A stretch of 64,000 nt of DNA from Bugula neritina (lineage: Eukaryota > Bryozoa > Gymnolaemata > Cheilostomatida > Bugulidae). Below the pieces are notes generated by a model, which made no database searches, was not told the origin of the DNA, and saw nothing but the letters and a program-made list of their open reading frames with translations. Every line of letters begins with the position of its first letter. The stretch's first letter is position 1. The DNA is taken from the NCBI GenBank assembly GCA_964035545.1, contig OZ037771.1, positions 7,048,690 through 7,112,689 of the forward strand, written 5' to 3'. A program made the translations under genes and the position numbers. Shown here piece by piece: positions 36,675 through 49,190 of the stretch.

Positions 36675-39600
36675 ATGCTTGTAATGGTGGCATCTTGCAT
36701 GTTTAAAGCTTTCTTAGCTTTTTTTTGTATATATAAAGTTTGGTCTTCTACATGTGGAGAGCTTTGCACAAAACAGGTAAGCATGACAGGTTATGGCTAT
36801 GCTCAACAAAGATACATTATTTTCAACAAAATCTTTCACCATATATAGTTGAAGCAGTGAGCAAAAAGTCTTTTTATAAAATGTTTTAACAAATTTATTT
36901 TTAGATAATGGTGCTGTGAATATTGCCAAGTTCATGCAAAGACTGCTTTTAAAAGTGTACAATTTATTATTACTATTATTCATTAAAAATTTCAACGTAT
37001 TTTAGGTCATATACATAAATAATAACAGCAGCCAAATACTATAATGAGCAAAAGGTATCTTCGTGTAAATTGCCTTTTAATGACTAGTACCTATAGTGTT
37101 ATAGTTCAATTAGTTAGCAATATTGTTACAAGTAATTTACCAAAAGTTGTGAAAACTTTAATCCCTTCAAAGCAGTCTAGCTACAAATCTCTAGAGCTTT
37201 GCTTTTGATGTAAAACATTTGCTTAAATACATTTACTAAATTAACTTACAAAAACTAATGGTTTGGTCAATTATTGTATATTGCAATTGATTATACTATT
37301 ATAGATTGCAAAAAAAGCTACATGAAATGTAACATTCATACTCTCTTTTAGTGAAAAGCCATTAAAATTTTCGTTGACTTTGCAATGAATGCTGAAAAAC
37401 TATTTTTTTACCACTTACTATTATCATATTTTTGGACAACATTGCTTTTGTATAAATGCTACGGTGTAATAGATTATAGAGCTTGTTTGCTATAATAGAC
37501 TTTTGTTTTGTGAAAATTGTAATTGGTGATATATTTCTGAATAATATATTAGTAAAACTAAAGTAATTTATTGCAACTAATTCATAAAAACAAGTAAAGT
37601 TAATGATTTGCAGTTCAGTCATGAAGATATCTTGATAACTAGTATTTGACCTTTATAACTATAGTTATAAAGGTCAAATACTTCAACTGTTAAACCAAAA
37701 TATGTAAATATCCAAAGCTTTTATATAAGCCTTTAATGTGACCTTTTACATGTTTTAACTAACATGCAAAATTCACCAAAACTAAACTATGCGTTTCTCA
37801 CTTATAGTCTATAGTTACGTTACTGCATGTAGTTGAATCTTTGCAGGTGCAGTGGGAATCTATCAGACTTTACATATTATGATTGCCAACGACCCTCAAC
37901 TCCTGGTCACAATACAGCTTGTTTCGGACGAGATGGAATCGGGTTTGGGACATGCTTTTCTATCTGTGATGGAGTCTCAGTTGGTTCTTACGAGGGCCTC
38001 AAAAGTTACAAAAGTTGTGAAGCGAGCTGCAAATGTAAGCAAAACTTATAAGAAATATTATCAGAGTGATAATAATTATTCTTGCCAGAAGTGTGGGCCA
38101 TAAATATCTGAAATGACTTTATGAATATATTTAAAACTAGAAACAGTTATTTATAAAGTCTGTTGAATTAGCTAAAGTTGATGAAATATAACATTTTTTT
38201 AATTTTATTAAATTGGGTAATATATAAATATATTGTTATTCTTATTCAGCTTTTATGAATAAAGAATGCACCGAGGTTGGCGTCACAACTTCACCCCAGA
38301 GCCCGGAGATAGCAAATGCTTCATCAACCCTGGAGTTTATAGAATCCACTGCTTCCTCTCTAACAACAACCTCATTATCTGCCATAACAACAGCTCTTCC
38401 AGATGTTAATTATGATAGCATTACTGCATATTCCATCTGCATTCCAATCGCAGCGATTTTATTAGTCTGTCTTTTGGCTGAAGTTATACAGCGTTGCAGA
38501 AAACAGACTTCTCCGAGTGCTGCTTTCCTTGCTTGCATAAAAAAGATATACCAAAAAGCTAAATCTACTGACAGCAACAAAGGTACAAGCTGTTGATTAT
38601 TAATTATTTAATATGAATTTTTGAAAACGTTGTTGATGTCTTGCATAAAAATATATTCTAGTCAAATTAAGTATTGCTGACAGTTCTCTCATTAGATCTC
38701 TCCCACCCCTGTTTTGGTGATGATGTGATAGTGATGCTTGTATTTTTTTACTCATGAAACCGTTTGCTAGAATCAAAATACTATAGAGTCAATAGATTTT
38801 TGCTAAAAAACTTTTATGTCAGCCTACAGCCGCTTAGTCTCTAGCTAAATTTGCACCAGAATGTAGGCTATGATGTAGAGAAGTGAGGCTAAATGTTTAG
38901 AGTTTACAGAATAACGAGTCGTTGATAATCAATCAATGCTAGAAGTAGATGAACATGATAAATATTAATATTTATTATACTCTAAAACATGCACACATAT
39001 ATAGTATTAATATTGTTATATTTGATTCCTTAGGAAATTTTTTGTACAACCTTGTTTGATTCTTTATATGTAGAAGGCGGAGAACAAGTTATACCACTTG
39101 CCGATGTGAATAAACCCAAGCAAGAGTCAGGTAAAAAGTAATGTATATCAGAAATCAGCAACTAGTTTTTAATTTTAGTGTTTTGTGTGAATTATGCTCA
39201 GTGCAATGACAAACTGTGCTGCAAACTAAAAAAATGAACTTTAATAGTTTATATTATAGCTGTGAGCTAAGTGAATAATAATTTGGTTTTTAGTATTTTC
39301 TAAAACATTATGAAAAATAAAATTATGATGCCACACACTACACAGGCCACAATATATTTTGCTTCATTTGCTCCATTTTAAATGTCTGGTTTTTTTATAG
39401 TAACTAAATTTATTTGTACTTTGGGCAGGCTTCTTTAACAACAAGCGCTCCGTGCGTGATCTGACTTGATTTTTGTTGTTGCTAAGCATTTCTTTTACTC
39501 ACTAATATTATATTTTATTACTTCTAAATAACATTTTTTTGCTAAATTATGGAAACTAATTATCTCTACAGATGAATGCGGTTACAGTTTACTACAACTC

Positions 39601-39837
39601 CAAAATATTACCATAAACTGCATAATATATTATATAGCTTGTAATTGAATCTTGTCATTATTATCTATACTATTAGTATATAGATGTGAATTTATGCTCT
39701 ACAATAGAAATAGCTGGTCAGTTAAATACCATTCAACTGTTTTAGGTGAGGCAGCAACTACTGAGACTAGTGAGGCAGCAGACGTTCCTCATTGCTTAGA
39801 TAACACCATGTCACTAGTGCCAAATGATCAAACTTAA
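36675..39837 (+). CDS. Eight-cysteine type I membrane protein A (first exons tentative)
   Basis: Secure exons are 37847-38034, 38250-38582, 39074-39130 and 39746-39837 (670 nt), matched in length, phase and sequence to paralogue B. The first is 188 nt in both genes and encodes CSGNLSDFTYYDCQRP, then ACF, TCFSIC, SYEGLKSYKSCEASCK, with the eighth Cys in NKECTEV of the next exon. A Ser/Thr-rich stalk, a membrane helix (YSICIPIAAILLVCLLAEVI) and a basic, then acidic tail ending SEAADVPHCLDNT follow. The domain matches no family I know. The 5' end is unsure: 36675-36776 encodes a signal-like peptide ending in a strong donor (CAG/gtaagc), and a 26-nt exon 37029-37054 would join it in phase. An alternative signal-like ORF at 37385 does not fit the phase. 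Probable role: cell-surface recognition (inference). Confidence 0.7.
37641..37682. repeat. 42-bp perfect palindrome
   Basis: AGTATTTGACCTTTATAACT followed by AT and the exact reverse complement, with no loop. It is in the intron upstream of the Cys-rich exon of gene A. Confidence 0.95.
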
Positions 39838-42159
39838 GTGTAAAACTATCACATAAGTAATGCAGGTTAAATTGTTTATCTCTATTTTAAATTACTGCCA
39901 AAATAATTTACTTACTTACATCTTTTAATTTTCATCAAACAATATATCTTTCTATTGAACTATGACAGTTGAAATTTATGTTAACCTTTATTTAATGTTT
40001 TATATAGCAATTGCCCCTTTTGTTGAAGCAAATTGCTTCAAGCATTGCGATTAAATTTTTCAGCTTCCATGTTATTTTAATGTTTCAGTAATAGTCATGT
40101 TATATTATATTTTATAATTTGACTGCCCCTTATACTGAGTTTACATACTTACAGATGTATAAACTTTTTGTCTACTTTTCTACATATGCCACGTATAATA
40201 GTATTAGTCATGTGCATTACAATTACAATTACTCAGAATACATGAGTAAACAGCTAAATTTACTAAACTAAATTTGAAACCTAAATAATTTAGTGTAGAA
40301 TGCAGTAGTATAATTATATTATCTAGTAAAATAATGTTGGCTGTACAACCAACTATGATAAGTAATTAGTTGCGATTGAATAACAATTCTAAGGCACTTG
40401 ACGTCACGTTCTACATATCTCTCACCTACTAAATAAATAAAGAATGAAACTTTTAGTGCTTCCTTATTGCTAGTTATGCAAACATAACATTGATTGGTGT
40501 AAATAATTATGAGTGCCAATTCTTTTCTGAGTTTGAGTAAAACAAATTAAGCTTTTTTTCCTCGTCCATTGATTTATTGTTTACAAATTTACATATAGAA
40601 ACTACTAGTTTTAGCAGCATTACTAGTACAGGAGTAACTAAAGGTAGAATTTTAATTGGTTTGCTAATAATTGAAATGACACAAACGGGCAAAATAACAA
40701 TAGGTGCCGATAATGAACATTTAAAACAAATTCTTAGCATATATAATGCTAATGTGGACTAAGCTTGATTAAAGCTTGCTCAAAAGCTTGGGATTGAAAT
40801 AGCATTACAATTGAAACACTTCATAACAAATAATATCAGCCGGATCTAAATTATAGGTATATTGGGAAACTGCAGTAAGCATGGCGTGATTAGTGAATTT
40901 ATAATGATATATTGTATTTTCCTTGCCAAGCTGGAAAATCCAAGCAGTTAATATAAAATACGTTGATTGGATGATTCCATTGAGGTAATTGGAATGTTTG
41001 GGGAAATCCCAGATTAGGTTGTTGGAAAACGCAATCATAAGGAAACTATTCATTCTCGTCCCAACTTTCAAGGTAAGCTGTTGTATATTAAATCTGTATA
41101 AATGTTATGAAATATATTTTCATTCGTTATAGGAAGAACAATAGAGTTTAATTATCACTGACTCATAAACATCTAGGAGGTATATATTTTTCATTTTTAG
41201 TACTACACTGGGGGATTCAAGATAATCCTTTCGTTAGTTTTTTATTGTAAACATTCACACGACTTGGAACTGTTTTGGTTCATTAGCTTTAGGTTTTGTG
41301 ATAATTAAGTTTGTCATTATGCCATAATATATACTTGTACATGTTGCTAGTATAACCTATCAATGTAAGGTGCATAATAAGCCCATGTGGTTTCTAACTT
41401 AAACACTTACTTACTCAAAGTCTGGTGACTCAACCACTTGTCAGTCTATGGTTAGTGTTAGCATGTATCTAATGCATTGGCAGAAAAAGAGCTACTCATG
41501 TGACTTAGTCAATTGTTTTAACTCTATTGTACTTCCAACTATACTAGCAAACAAAAACATTATATTTACATTTAGTTAGTGCTACTGAGAATACACCATT
41601 GATCGAATTCCAATTAATCACAGCGTTTCCGTCCCTTCCCATTATGGATGCTCCTATGCATGGATGAATTTGTGGTTTGCCTTTACTAGTGGTTGTGGCT
41701 TTATTTGAAGCAACTGTTTCCAAACATTAAATGAAAAATTCATTAGTATACATATATAATATATTGCAGTTACAGCTAGCTAGCACACAATAAGTAGGTT
41801 ATAATACACCATGTGTTTTGGTTCCTATAGCCACCATATAGAACAATCACTTTAGTATTTATGTATATATTACCTCCCCCCAACTATTCAAAACCAAAAG
41901 CTGCTAAAAGCAGCTCTATTTCTACGTATTACTGTTATGTTGTTTTCATATCTATAACTGCAATATTTTATTGCCAATCTCAAAATAACCCATAAACAGT
42001 TTTAGAAAGCAACTCCAAATTACAAAGTAGCAACACAATTTTAAATTGCTAAAAGCAATCTATTTTAGATCGAAAATCTCTGATTAGTTATTCTATATGA
42101 CTATTTAGATATAAAAATTTATTTAATTTTTTTTTAGAGAATATGAAAAGGGAGCAGCT
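39838..42159. other. Spacer between paralogues A and B
   Basis: No firm gene. A possible relic of the TIR element lies at about 41618-41760 (CACAGCGTTTCCGTCCC and GAAGCAACTGTTTCCA). A short ORF near 40570-40762, preceded by an AG, has a hydrophobic patch but lacks paralogue similarity. Confidence 0.45.
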
Positions 42160-45100
42160 ATGAGATATTACTTTGCTTCATTGCTCAATAATTTGCTGTA
42201 CTTTGTGCTCATTGCTAGACCTTGCTTACTCTCTACTCTCCCATTGGCTGTTTTAAGGTGAGCTAGATTGTTGTTGCATGCAAGTATATATAATATGTCT
42301 AAATAATTGTATAATTGCAAAAATTTTCATACCTATTAGGCAATAGTTTGTTGTACAAGCCAAAAAGAGTTCTATCACATAACTCTTTGTTAGAATATAA
42401 ACAAGCATAAACAATATTAGGTTAGAAATTTTTACTAACTATATAACATGTACTAACTTAATTATAGAGCAGTTTAGAAGACAAGTATTTGCTCGTTATT
42501 TTTATAAATGCAATTCCATAATTTCTTAATTATCATTTGTTGTGTTTTTGAAGGTAAATGGCAAAAAATTAATTCCAAACTGATAACTTTTCTAGTAATT
42601 ATAACAAGTATTAAATTGAAACAACAGTCACAAGTTATATTGATTAACACATTTTGCTGTTTTTTGAAAGAAAATATAGTAATTTTCATATCAGATTAAA
42701 AGTAAAAATAGCTAGCATATTGAAATTTCATAATATTTAATATTTAGCCTTTTTTATGAAAATAATTCTAAATTACCTTAATACTTGCATTGTAGCACAG
42801 TTGTCAAGTTTTTATTTATAGAGAAAATTAAACAATTAGCATGTCTCAACATTTTTATAATGATTTTGAAAACTCATAAGAATATAATTATTTTGCAGTT
42901 GCAAAGGAAGGTTGTCAAATTTTTCGTACAGTGATTGTCAAAGGCCCACAATACCTGGCCATGACGTTGCTTGTTTCTTATACGAAGGGCTTGGATATAG
43001 ACCATGTAGCTCCATATGTGACGGAGTTGAAGTCAAGTCCTATGAAGGAGATAAGAGCTATAGAAACTGTGAAGCACGATGCAAATGTACGTTCGAATCG
43101 TGCATAATATTTAATAAATTAAAGTATAAGTTCCAATTGAGTTTCAGCAAAAGTTTTTTGTCTCCTAAAATAATTCATATTGATTATGAAGCATCATGCG
43201 GCAGTTAACTGAAAAGCACAAAATCACGTTAATTAAAAAGTTTGTAATTAGGTAACTTGGAAAATCCAGAATGATAATGTGCAACATCCAGTGTGTGATT
43301 TGATTAGACAAAATGTTTTAATTTTTACAGTTTGGTGACATGACTTTACAACAAAATAAATTCTGATACGAAATCGCATAAAAGATGTGTGCACATTTGC
43401 ATACGTCACAGTGTGTGTGTAAATTAGCTAAAACTAGCTCCTGTTACGTTATAGTGTTGGTATATTTATGTGTGATATTATAAATTATACTATAATTATA
43501 TTATGTTTGCACAGTGTTTATGACCAGAGAATGCACTGAAGTGCAGCAGCATTCTACTGTTCAAGCTGAAGCAACTGTCTCAGAAGTTACCAGACAAGAA
43601 ACAAGTTTGGAACGTGTGACACCATCTACTGCGGACGAGTACAAACTGGCCAGGAACTCTACAAAAGTTGTATCCTCACGAACAAAAATCAGTCACATTG
43701 CTATCTACCTTGTATTTGGTTTGTTGGGCCTATTTGTGATTATTGTTGTTATTGCTGAAGTCCTGAGAAAAAGAAAAGATCAGGATTCTCGTGTTCGAAG
43801 GCGCTCGCTTTTTGAAAGAATCAAACGGGCAATGTGCAGACTCAGACCTGCAGATATTGTTGAGCTAGGTGAGCGATAAAAAAATTGTTAAGCAATTTAA
43901 AAGCTAGTAAAGCATAAATCACTGAGTTAAAAATGACTTGATACAATTGCAGTAAAATATCCTATGAAATATTGTCACAAAACTTTGCATTGCTATAAAT
44001 AGCTGTCGCTTTTCAATTTTTCATTCATCATTACTTCATTCGATAATATAATTATTTAGTTTAACCTAACATTGAAATATGTTAGGTTTATGTCTTTGAA
44101 TTTAATTTATTTTTGAACTCTCATTAGATACCATGAAACAAGATAATATAAAAAGTTATCTTATTTAATAATTATTCATAGTAATATATTTAAAAAAGCG
44201 CATTTTTATCATCATACAAATCCTAGTGATAGCACTAATGCAACAGAGCCAGCGAAAATGATTTCATATAAAGTACTTTAAAAACTTAGAATATACAATA
44301 TATACAGAAATTTTTACAGCATACTTTATTCAAGAGAGGACAACTTTAATATAAGAGTCCACTCGGCTGTTACCTTTCACAACCATTTCTTTTACTGTGA
44401 TGCACTTTTGCTACTGTAGTATTATATACTACCAAGGTTTGATTATAGCTATTCATATTCTGAGAAATTATTATAGTGATGTTTTTTGTTTTGCATGCAC
44501 AGAGCTTGCTCAAGTAAGACATCCTTTACAAGTATCAGGTATGTATATATAGTTGGTATAATCTACCAGCCTAATGGTAAGAGTAAGATTAAAATGTAGT
44601 AAGATTAAGAAAAATAACAATGCTAAGAATAGTCTAAAAAATACGAAACTTTAAAACAAAACAACAAATAAATTGCTTTGCTTTGCTTTAAATTTCTTTT
44701 AGTGTGATGCACTTTTGATACTATAGTATTATATACTACCAAGGTTTGATTATAGCTATTCATATTCTGAGAAATTATTATAGTGATGTTTTTTGTTTTG
44801 CATGCACAGAGCTTGCTCAAGTAAGACATCCTTTACAAGTTACAGGTATGTATATATAGTTGGTATAATCTACCAGCCTAATGGTAAGAGTAAGATTAAA
44901 ATGTAGTAAGATTAAGAAAACTAACAATGCTAAGAGTAGTCTGAAAAATACGAAACTTTAAAACAAAACAACAAATAAATTGCTTTGATATCATTATTTA
45001 TATTCTTTACAAGTACAATGTAATATTTTAAAACATGTTGAAATATGTATATAGCTATGCTTATAAACTGATTATTGTTATAGAAACTATGCCTACAGCT

Positions 45101-45181
45101 CAAGCCAGTCAAGCGGCTGATGTTCCTTTCATTCCAGATAACATTTTTCATCCAGTAGTGAATGAAGAAATTGGACTGTAA
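42160..45181 (+). CDS. Eight-cysteine type I membrane protein B (complete, 6 exons)
   Basis: CDS joins 42160-42257, 42899-43086, 43515-43868, 44503-44538, 44810-44845 and 45084-45181: 810 nt, 269 aa. Residues 1-32 are a signal peptide (MRYYFASLLNNLLYFVLIA). Residues 34-102 hold eight cysteines: SCKGRLSNFSYSDCQRP, ACF, PCSSIC, SYEGDKSYRNCEARCK, RECTEV. This is the same spacing as protein A. A stalk (105-153) and a membrane helix (about 154-179) follow, then the basic segment RKRKDQDSRVRRR and a tail. Exons 4 and 5 are a tandem duplicate encoding ELAQVRHPLQV twice, 307 bp apart. The last exon (ASQAADVPF) aligns with that of protein A. Family unknown; probably a surface receptor or adhesion molecule. 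Splice phases agree throughout, and A and B support each other as real genes. Confidence 0.82.
44387..44987. repeat. Tandem duplication of about 300 bp including a coding exon
   Basis: Block 44387-44693 is repeated at 44694-44987 with few changes (starts TTTCTTTTA.TGTGATGCAC, ends AAATAAATTGCTTTG). Each block carries the 36-nt exon with its own acceptor and donor. The offset is 307 bp. Confidence 0.93.
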
Positions 45182-45295
45182 ACTACCCACACCAGCTTTA
45201 TCATTTATTAAGCTGTACATGACTCTCTGTTTCTAATCTTTACAAAAATAACTTTGTTATTTTATGAGTTTCAATACTGCATGCAGAAGCTCATA

Positions 45296-45512
45296 TATGG
45301 TATATAGTATAATATAATATAATATAACATATCATGATATAGTATAGTATAATATAATATAGTATAATATAATGTAATATAACATAATATAATATAATAT
45401 AACATGATATAATATAATATGATATAGTATAGTATAATATAATATAATATAATGTAATATAATATAATACAATGTGATAGAGTATAGTATAATATAATAT
45501 AATATAATATAT
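45296..45512. repeat. (TATAA)n-type microsatellite
   Basis: About 215 bp of pentamer repeats (AATAT register) with occasional changes. It lies 3' of gene B, between it and the convergent coiled-coil gene. The long Tyr/Ile-rich frames through it are artefacts. Confidence 0.95.
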
Positions 45513-45686
45513 ATACATGTTTTATATAGTTTTTCACTTTATTTTGTAATAATGCATATCTTTATATCTTAATATTAATATCATATGTAGTTTTAAATTA
45601 TGTGCAGTATATACTACTTATAGTGTTTTTGACTGATTTATATTAATAGATGCATATATGCAATATTACAATAGCAGTATATAATA

Positions 45687-48056
45687 CTACATTGTAGATT
45701 TGCAAAATTTTTCAAGTCTTTTTGTAAGATTTTTGTTGTCCTGGTTTACCGTGCTTCTTGTCATCGTTCTACTTTCAGTAATTTGTAATGAATATGTCGC
45801 TTCCTTTCCAGTGTCAGATGTCTTTAATAAAATAATATTAAAAGTTATCAATGCATAATTAATATAATAATTAAGGTATAGCCTTTTTTAAATAGAATTG
45901 TTTCTCAACAAGTTCTCATTCTAAATACTATGCAGTACTTAAACATCGCTTGGAAGAACCCATTGAAAATATGTAGATTCAAGTACAATTGTACTATAAA
46001 TAGTATAATTTTATTTAAACTATACTTTATATACTGAGATATTACATGCACCATGTACCAAATTTACTCATTTAGTTTTAAAAAAGCTAAATGAATCTAT
46101 AAAACTACGTAATAGAAACCAAATAGGCTATAAGCATTTGATCTAAGAGACGTAAAGGCAAATTATTACGTTGACATTGTTTTCAAACATGATAATTATT
46201 ATTTTGACACTTACTAGTGAGTGAAAGGTCATCTTAGCTGTAGTCCAAGGTCGTTCAGTCTCTTGTTTATATGTATATTTTTTTGCTATTTCTTTACTTC
46301 TTTCTCTAGTAGTTACATTGACCGTACCTGGTCGAACCAGCTGTCTAGATAGGGCATTGTTGTAGGACTTCAAATCTGATTGCGATTTTGCATGATCAGT
46401 CATCAGAGTAGAGGAAGCTGTGCTCACTGGCCTGCCTGTTAGATACTTTCTATTAGGTATTATACTGCCAGTGTTTGTAGAGTTTTCTGAATGTTTTAGC
46501 AAAGTTGGCGCAGATGTAGTAGCTTTTAAAGTTGCTGATGATTTTCCTAAAACATGAGGGGTACAATTGAAAAGTTTTGACTACAGTTTAAAAAACTATA
46601 TACCAATTTTATAGACAAATTTAGACAATTTTATTTCTATGACAAAATAAGCTTAAGATAAAAACAATTACGTCAAGTTAATAACTCAAGGTTTCTTAAC
46701 TCTTAAAAATGTCAATATTTATGTGAGATGTAACTTTAAAAAGTTGCATGCATAAAACTAAATGAAAAAATATTTTTCAAGTATATGATTGCCCCACTTC
46801 TGTCAGAGACAGTGCAGCAGTAGCATATTTCATAAATATCAAGCATGCCTACTGGTAATATGCTTTTAGCCCTCGAAAATATTTTAATTTAGTATATTGG
46901 TTTCATAGATAAACTCAGTATAAACATTCAATGATAAAATTAAACAATAATGAACAGTTATACAGACTTTCTAAAAATTGCATACAACTACAAGAAAATA
47001 TTAGATTACGGTTATATACCTCTTGCCCTAGTAGGTGAGAGTGCCAACCGCTGTCTAATGCTACACAATGTTGCCTCTAGCAATCTGCTGTCTGACATTT
47101 TCTCTCTTTCTGTTTGTAGTCTCTTTTCCAGTTCTTGATTTCTTGTTAACTTTGCATATACGAGATGAGTGCTGTATACCTTTATTAACATGCATAACAC
47201 CTTTAATTGCTAATGTGATGTTTATATAGATGATACAATAACATAATATATGCTGTGATTGTGTTGTTTCTTGTTGTTATAAAATTGCAACAGATTATAA
47301 TGATTGTATAACTTTGCAGTATCTATATTATTTATTTTAGGATTATATAAATAATATTGACAAGGTTCCAAAAAAAGAAAAGATGGTTATACAAGTTGAT
47401 GTTTTATATAAAAAACTTTCCGGAAAAATCTATGTGCTCATGGGATTTGTAATTTATAGCACAGGAACTAAACTTAATAAAGATTGTTTAAGGCTTCATG
47501 ATACTGGTATTTCCCACCTAGATATAACAGGTACTTTAACAAATACTTTCATTGCACAAGAGTGCAGTTTTTTCTCATGCAGAAATTATTTAATTAGTCT
47601 TAGTTGATCACAAACCAAATTGTTATTTTTTCACTTTTGCCTGTTTTTAAATTCTATATAAAGCTAACTCTTATACTTCAAACTCTCTTGCTTTTAACTT
47701 TTATACCAAATGATAGCAACTAAACGGTTTTGTTCAACATTGAAATAATTTCTTGAGAAGAAAAGCAAAATACTGAAAACGAAAACAAATTAAAAGCTAA
47801 CTTATAGGTCTATAATAAAGTTCAATATCATAACTGCTTAGCATGGAAATTTTGCTTTGTAATGCATTGCTTAAAAAACATATTTCTAAATTAAGTTGAT
47901 ACATACCTTGTTTTCAAATCTTTTCAGCACAAATCTTTGTTCATTATGAATTTCCGTCAATATTCTCTTTCTGTTATTTTCTATATTTGCTAGCTTTTTC
48001 TTAAGGAGTAATTCCTCCTGCCAATTAGAATACTGATATGTCTCCATGAATGTCAT
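45687..48056 (-). CDS. Unrecognised Lys/Glu-rich coiled-coil protein
   Basis: CDS is complement of 45687-45821, 46215-46546, 47020-47179 and 47907-48056: 777 nt, 258 aa, with phases 0, 1 and 0 fitting at the joins. No signal peptide; probably cytoplasmic. Residues about 10-105 are helical and charged (NWQEELLLKKKLANIENNRK, TRNQELEKRLQTEREKM), suggesting a coiled coil. The rest is Ser/Thr/Lys-rich, with conserved-looking RERSKEIAKKYTYKQETERP and a basic C-terminus. The start is uncertain: the frame is open upstream to about 48119, so an earlier exon may exist. Two acceptors end in AAAG without a good pyrimidine tract, so borders at 47179 and 45821 are less sure. I cannot name the family. Confidence 0.6.
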
Positions 48057-48119
48057 TGCGAGTTTAAGTTGCAGTAACTCTAGGATCAACTTGATACTTA
48101 AAGCAATTTTTCTAGACAC

Positions 48120-49190
48120 TGAGCATGGTTGTGCAGCAGCAAATAATTAAACTGTTATTTGATAGATAAGATGCTGTGTTATATATACTGATAGCTTTAG
48201 TGTACTGAGTTGCCTAGCAACAAGCAATTTAGTTTGGTAAGCACTTATTAAAAAGCACACAGCACAGGTGGTCTTGTTTGAATAAGACATGCTGTTATTT
48301 CGTGCTTGCACCAGATAACATTGCATAGTCATTTCAACTGATAAAAATGTTTGAACCAGCAAGTTTTGATTGCATACCTATAGGGCAATGTGGGTTGTTT
48401 TTCTTTTAGCAATGAGTGCTTCAAAGATTTCAAACATTAAATGTTGACATACTTTTTATAACTTTCTACTGTAAAAACAACTATAGATGATTTGTGTGCT
48501 CATCATTAAAAATATTAAACTTGCATATTTATTAAATGAGCATTGCAAAATCTTTGCTATAAACAGAGCTGTGAAGCAGAGCTGTGCCTGTGACATTTGC
48601 CCATATAGTGCAGCTAAACTGACTGAAAAAGTTGAGGCATTATATATAAGAAAGTAGCCTATATAATAAAACCAATTGTAATTTTTAAGCAAAATATTTA
48701 TTAGAGCTCAGACTTTTGTATATAAAAGTAAATGGCACTATAGAGTAAACAAGAGACATTTCATTTGTTTCTTCTCAAATGAGCTATTTATCCCTTGAAA
48801 CAGGTGATAACAATTACAGCAAAATTACATTTCAATTATTGACAAGCGATTTAAAAAATTTTTGCTTTTTTTCACAACAGCCAACTGGTTAAATTTTTGC
48901 AAAACAACACAAAAACAACATACGTAAAAATATGTCACATGTGTATAATTATGACTAAATAGTTTTTTTGAATTATCAAAATGCATGGGTATATGTGCCT
49001 GTCAAATGAAGCAAACTAATAAAAATAATTTTTTTCTGGTTTAGTTCTTATTATGGAACAAGCAAAGCATTATACTAACATGAGAATACATTTAACTTAT
49101 GCTAAAGATCAACATCAATTAAATAATGCTATAGCAGTGCATAGCTGAAACTTGATCCAGAGAATTTTTAAAATCTTGGGTGTAAAAAAC
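48120..49190. other. Gene-free stretch
   Basis: AT-rich; ORFs near 48147-48362 and 48456-48692 lack splice or domain support. The region may hold upstream exons of the coiled-coil gene and the 3' end of the mucin gene. Confidence 0.4.

Noticed and set aside
37385-37480. A strongly signal-peptide-like ORF (MNAEKLFFYHLLLSYFW) as first exon of gene A.
   Set aside because: None of its nearby GT donors leaves two bases, the phase required by the Cys-rich exon at 37847; kept only as an alternative.
40507-41071. Several ORFs of 60-90 codons on both strands between genes A and B.
   Set aside because: No similarity to the paralogues, no consistent splice structure, and hydrophobic content expected from AT-rich DNA.
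45271-45537. Tyr/Ile/Leu-rich ORFs on the minus strand.
   Set aside because: They are read from the (TATAA)n repeat.
47334-47527. Possible plus-strand exon (AG before GATTATATAAATAATATTG, donor after ATAACAG).
   Set aside because: It lies within an intron of the coiled-coil gene on the other strand, with no neighbouring exons, domain or signal peptide.
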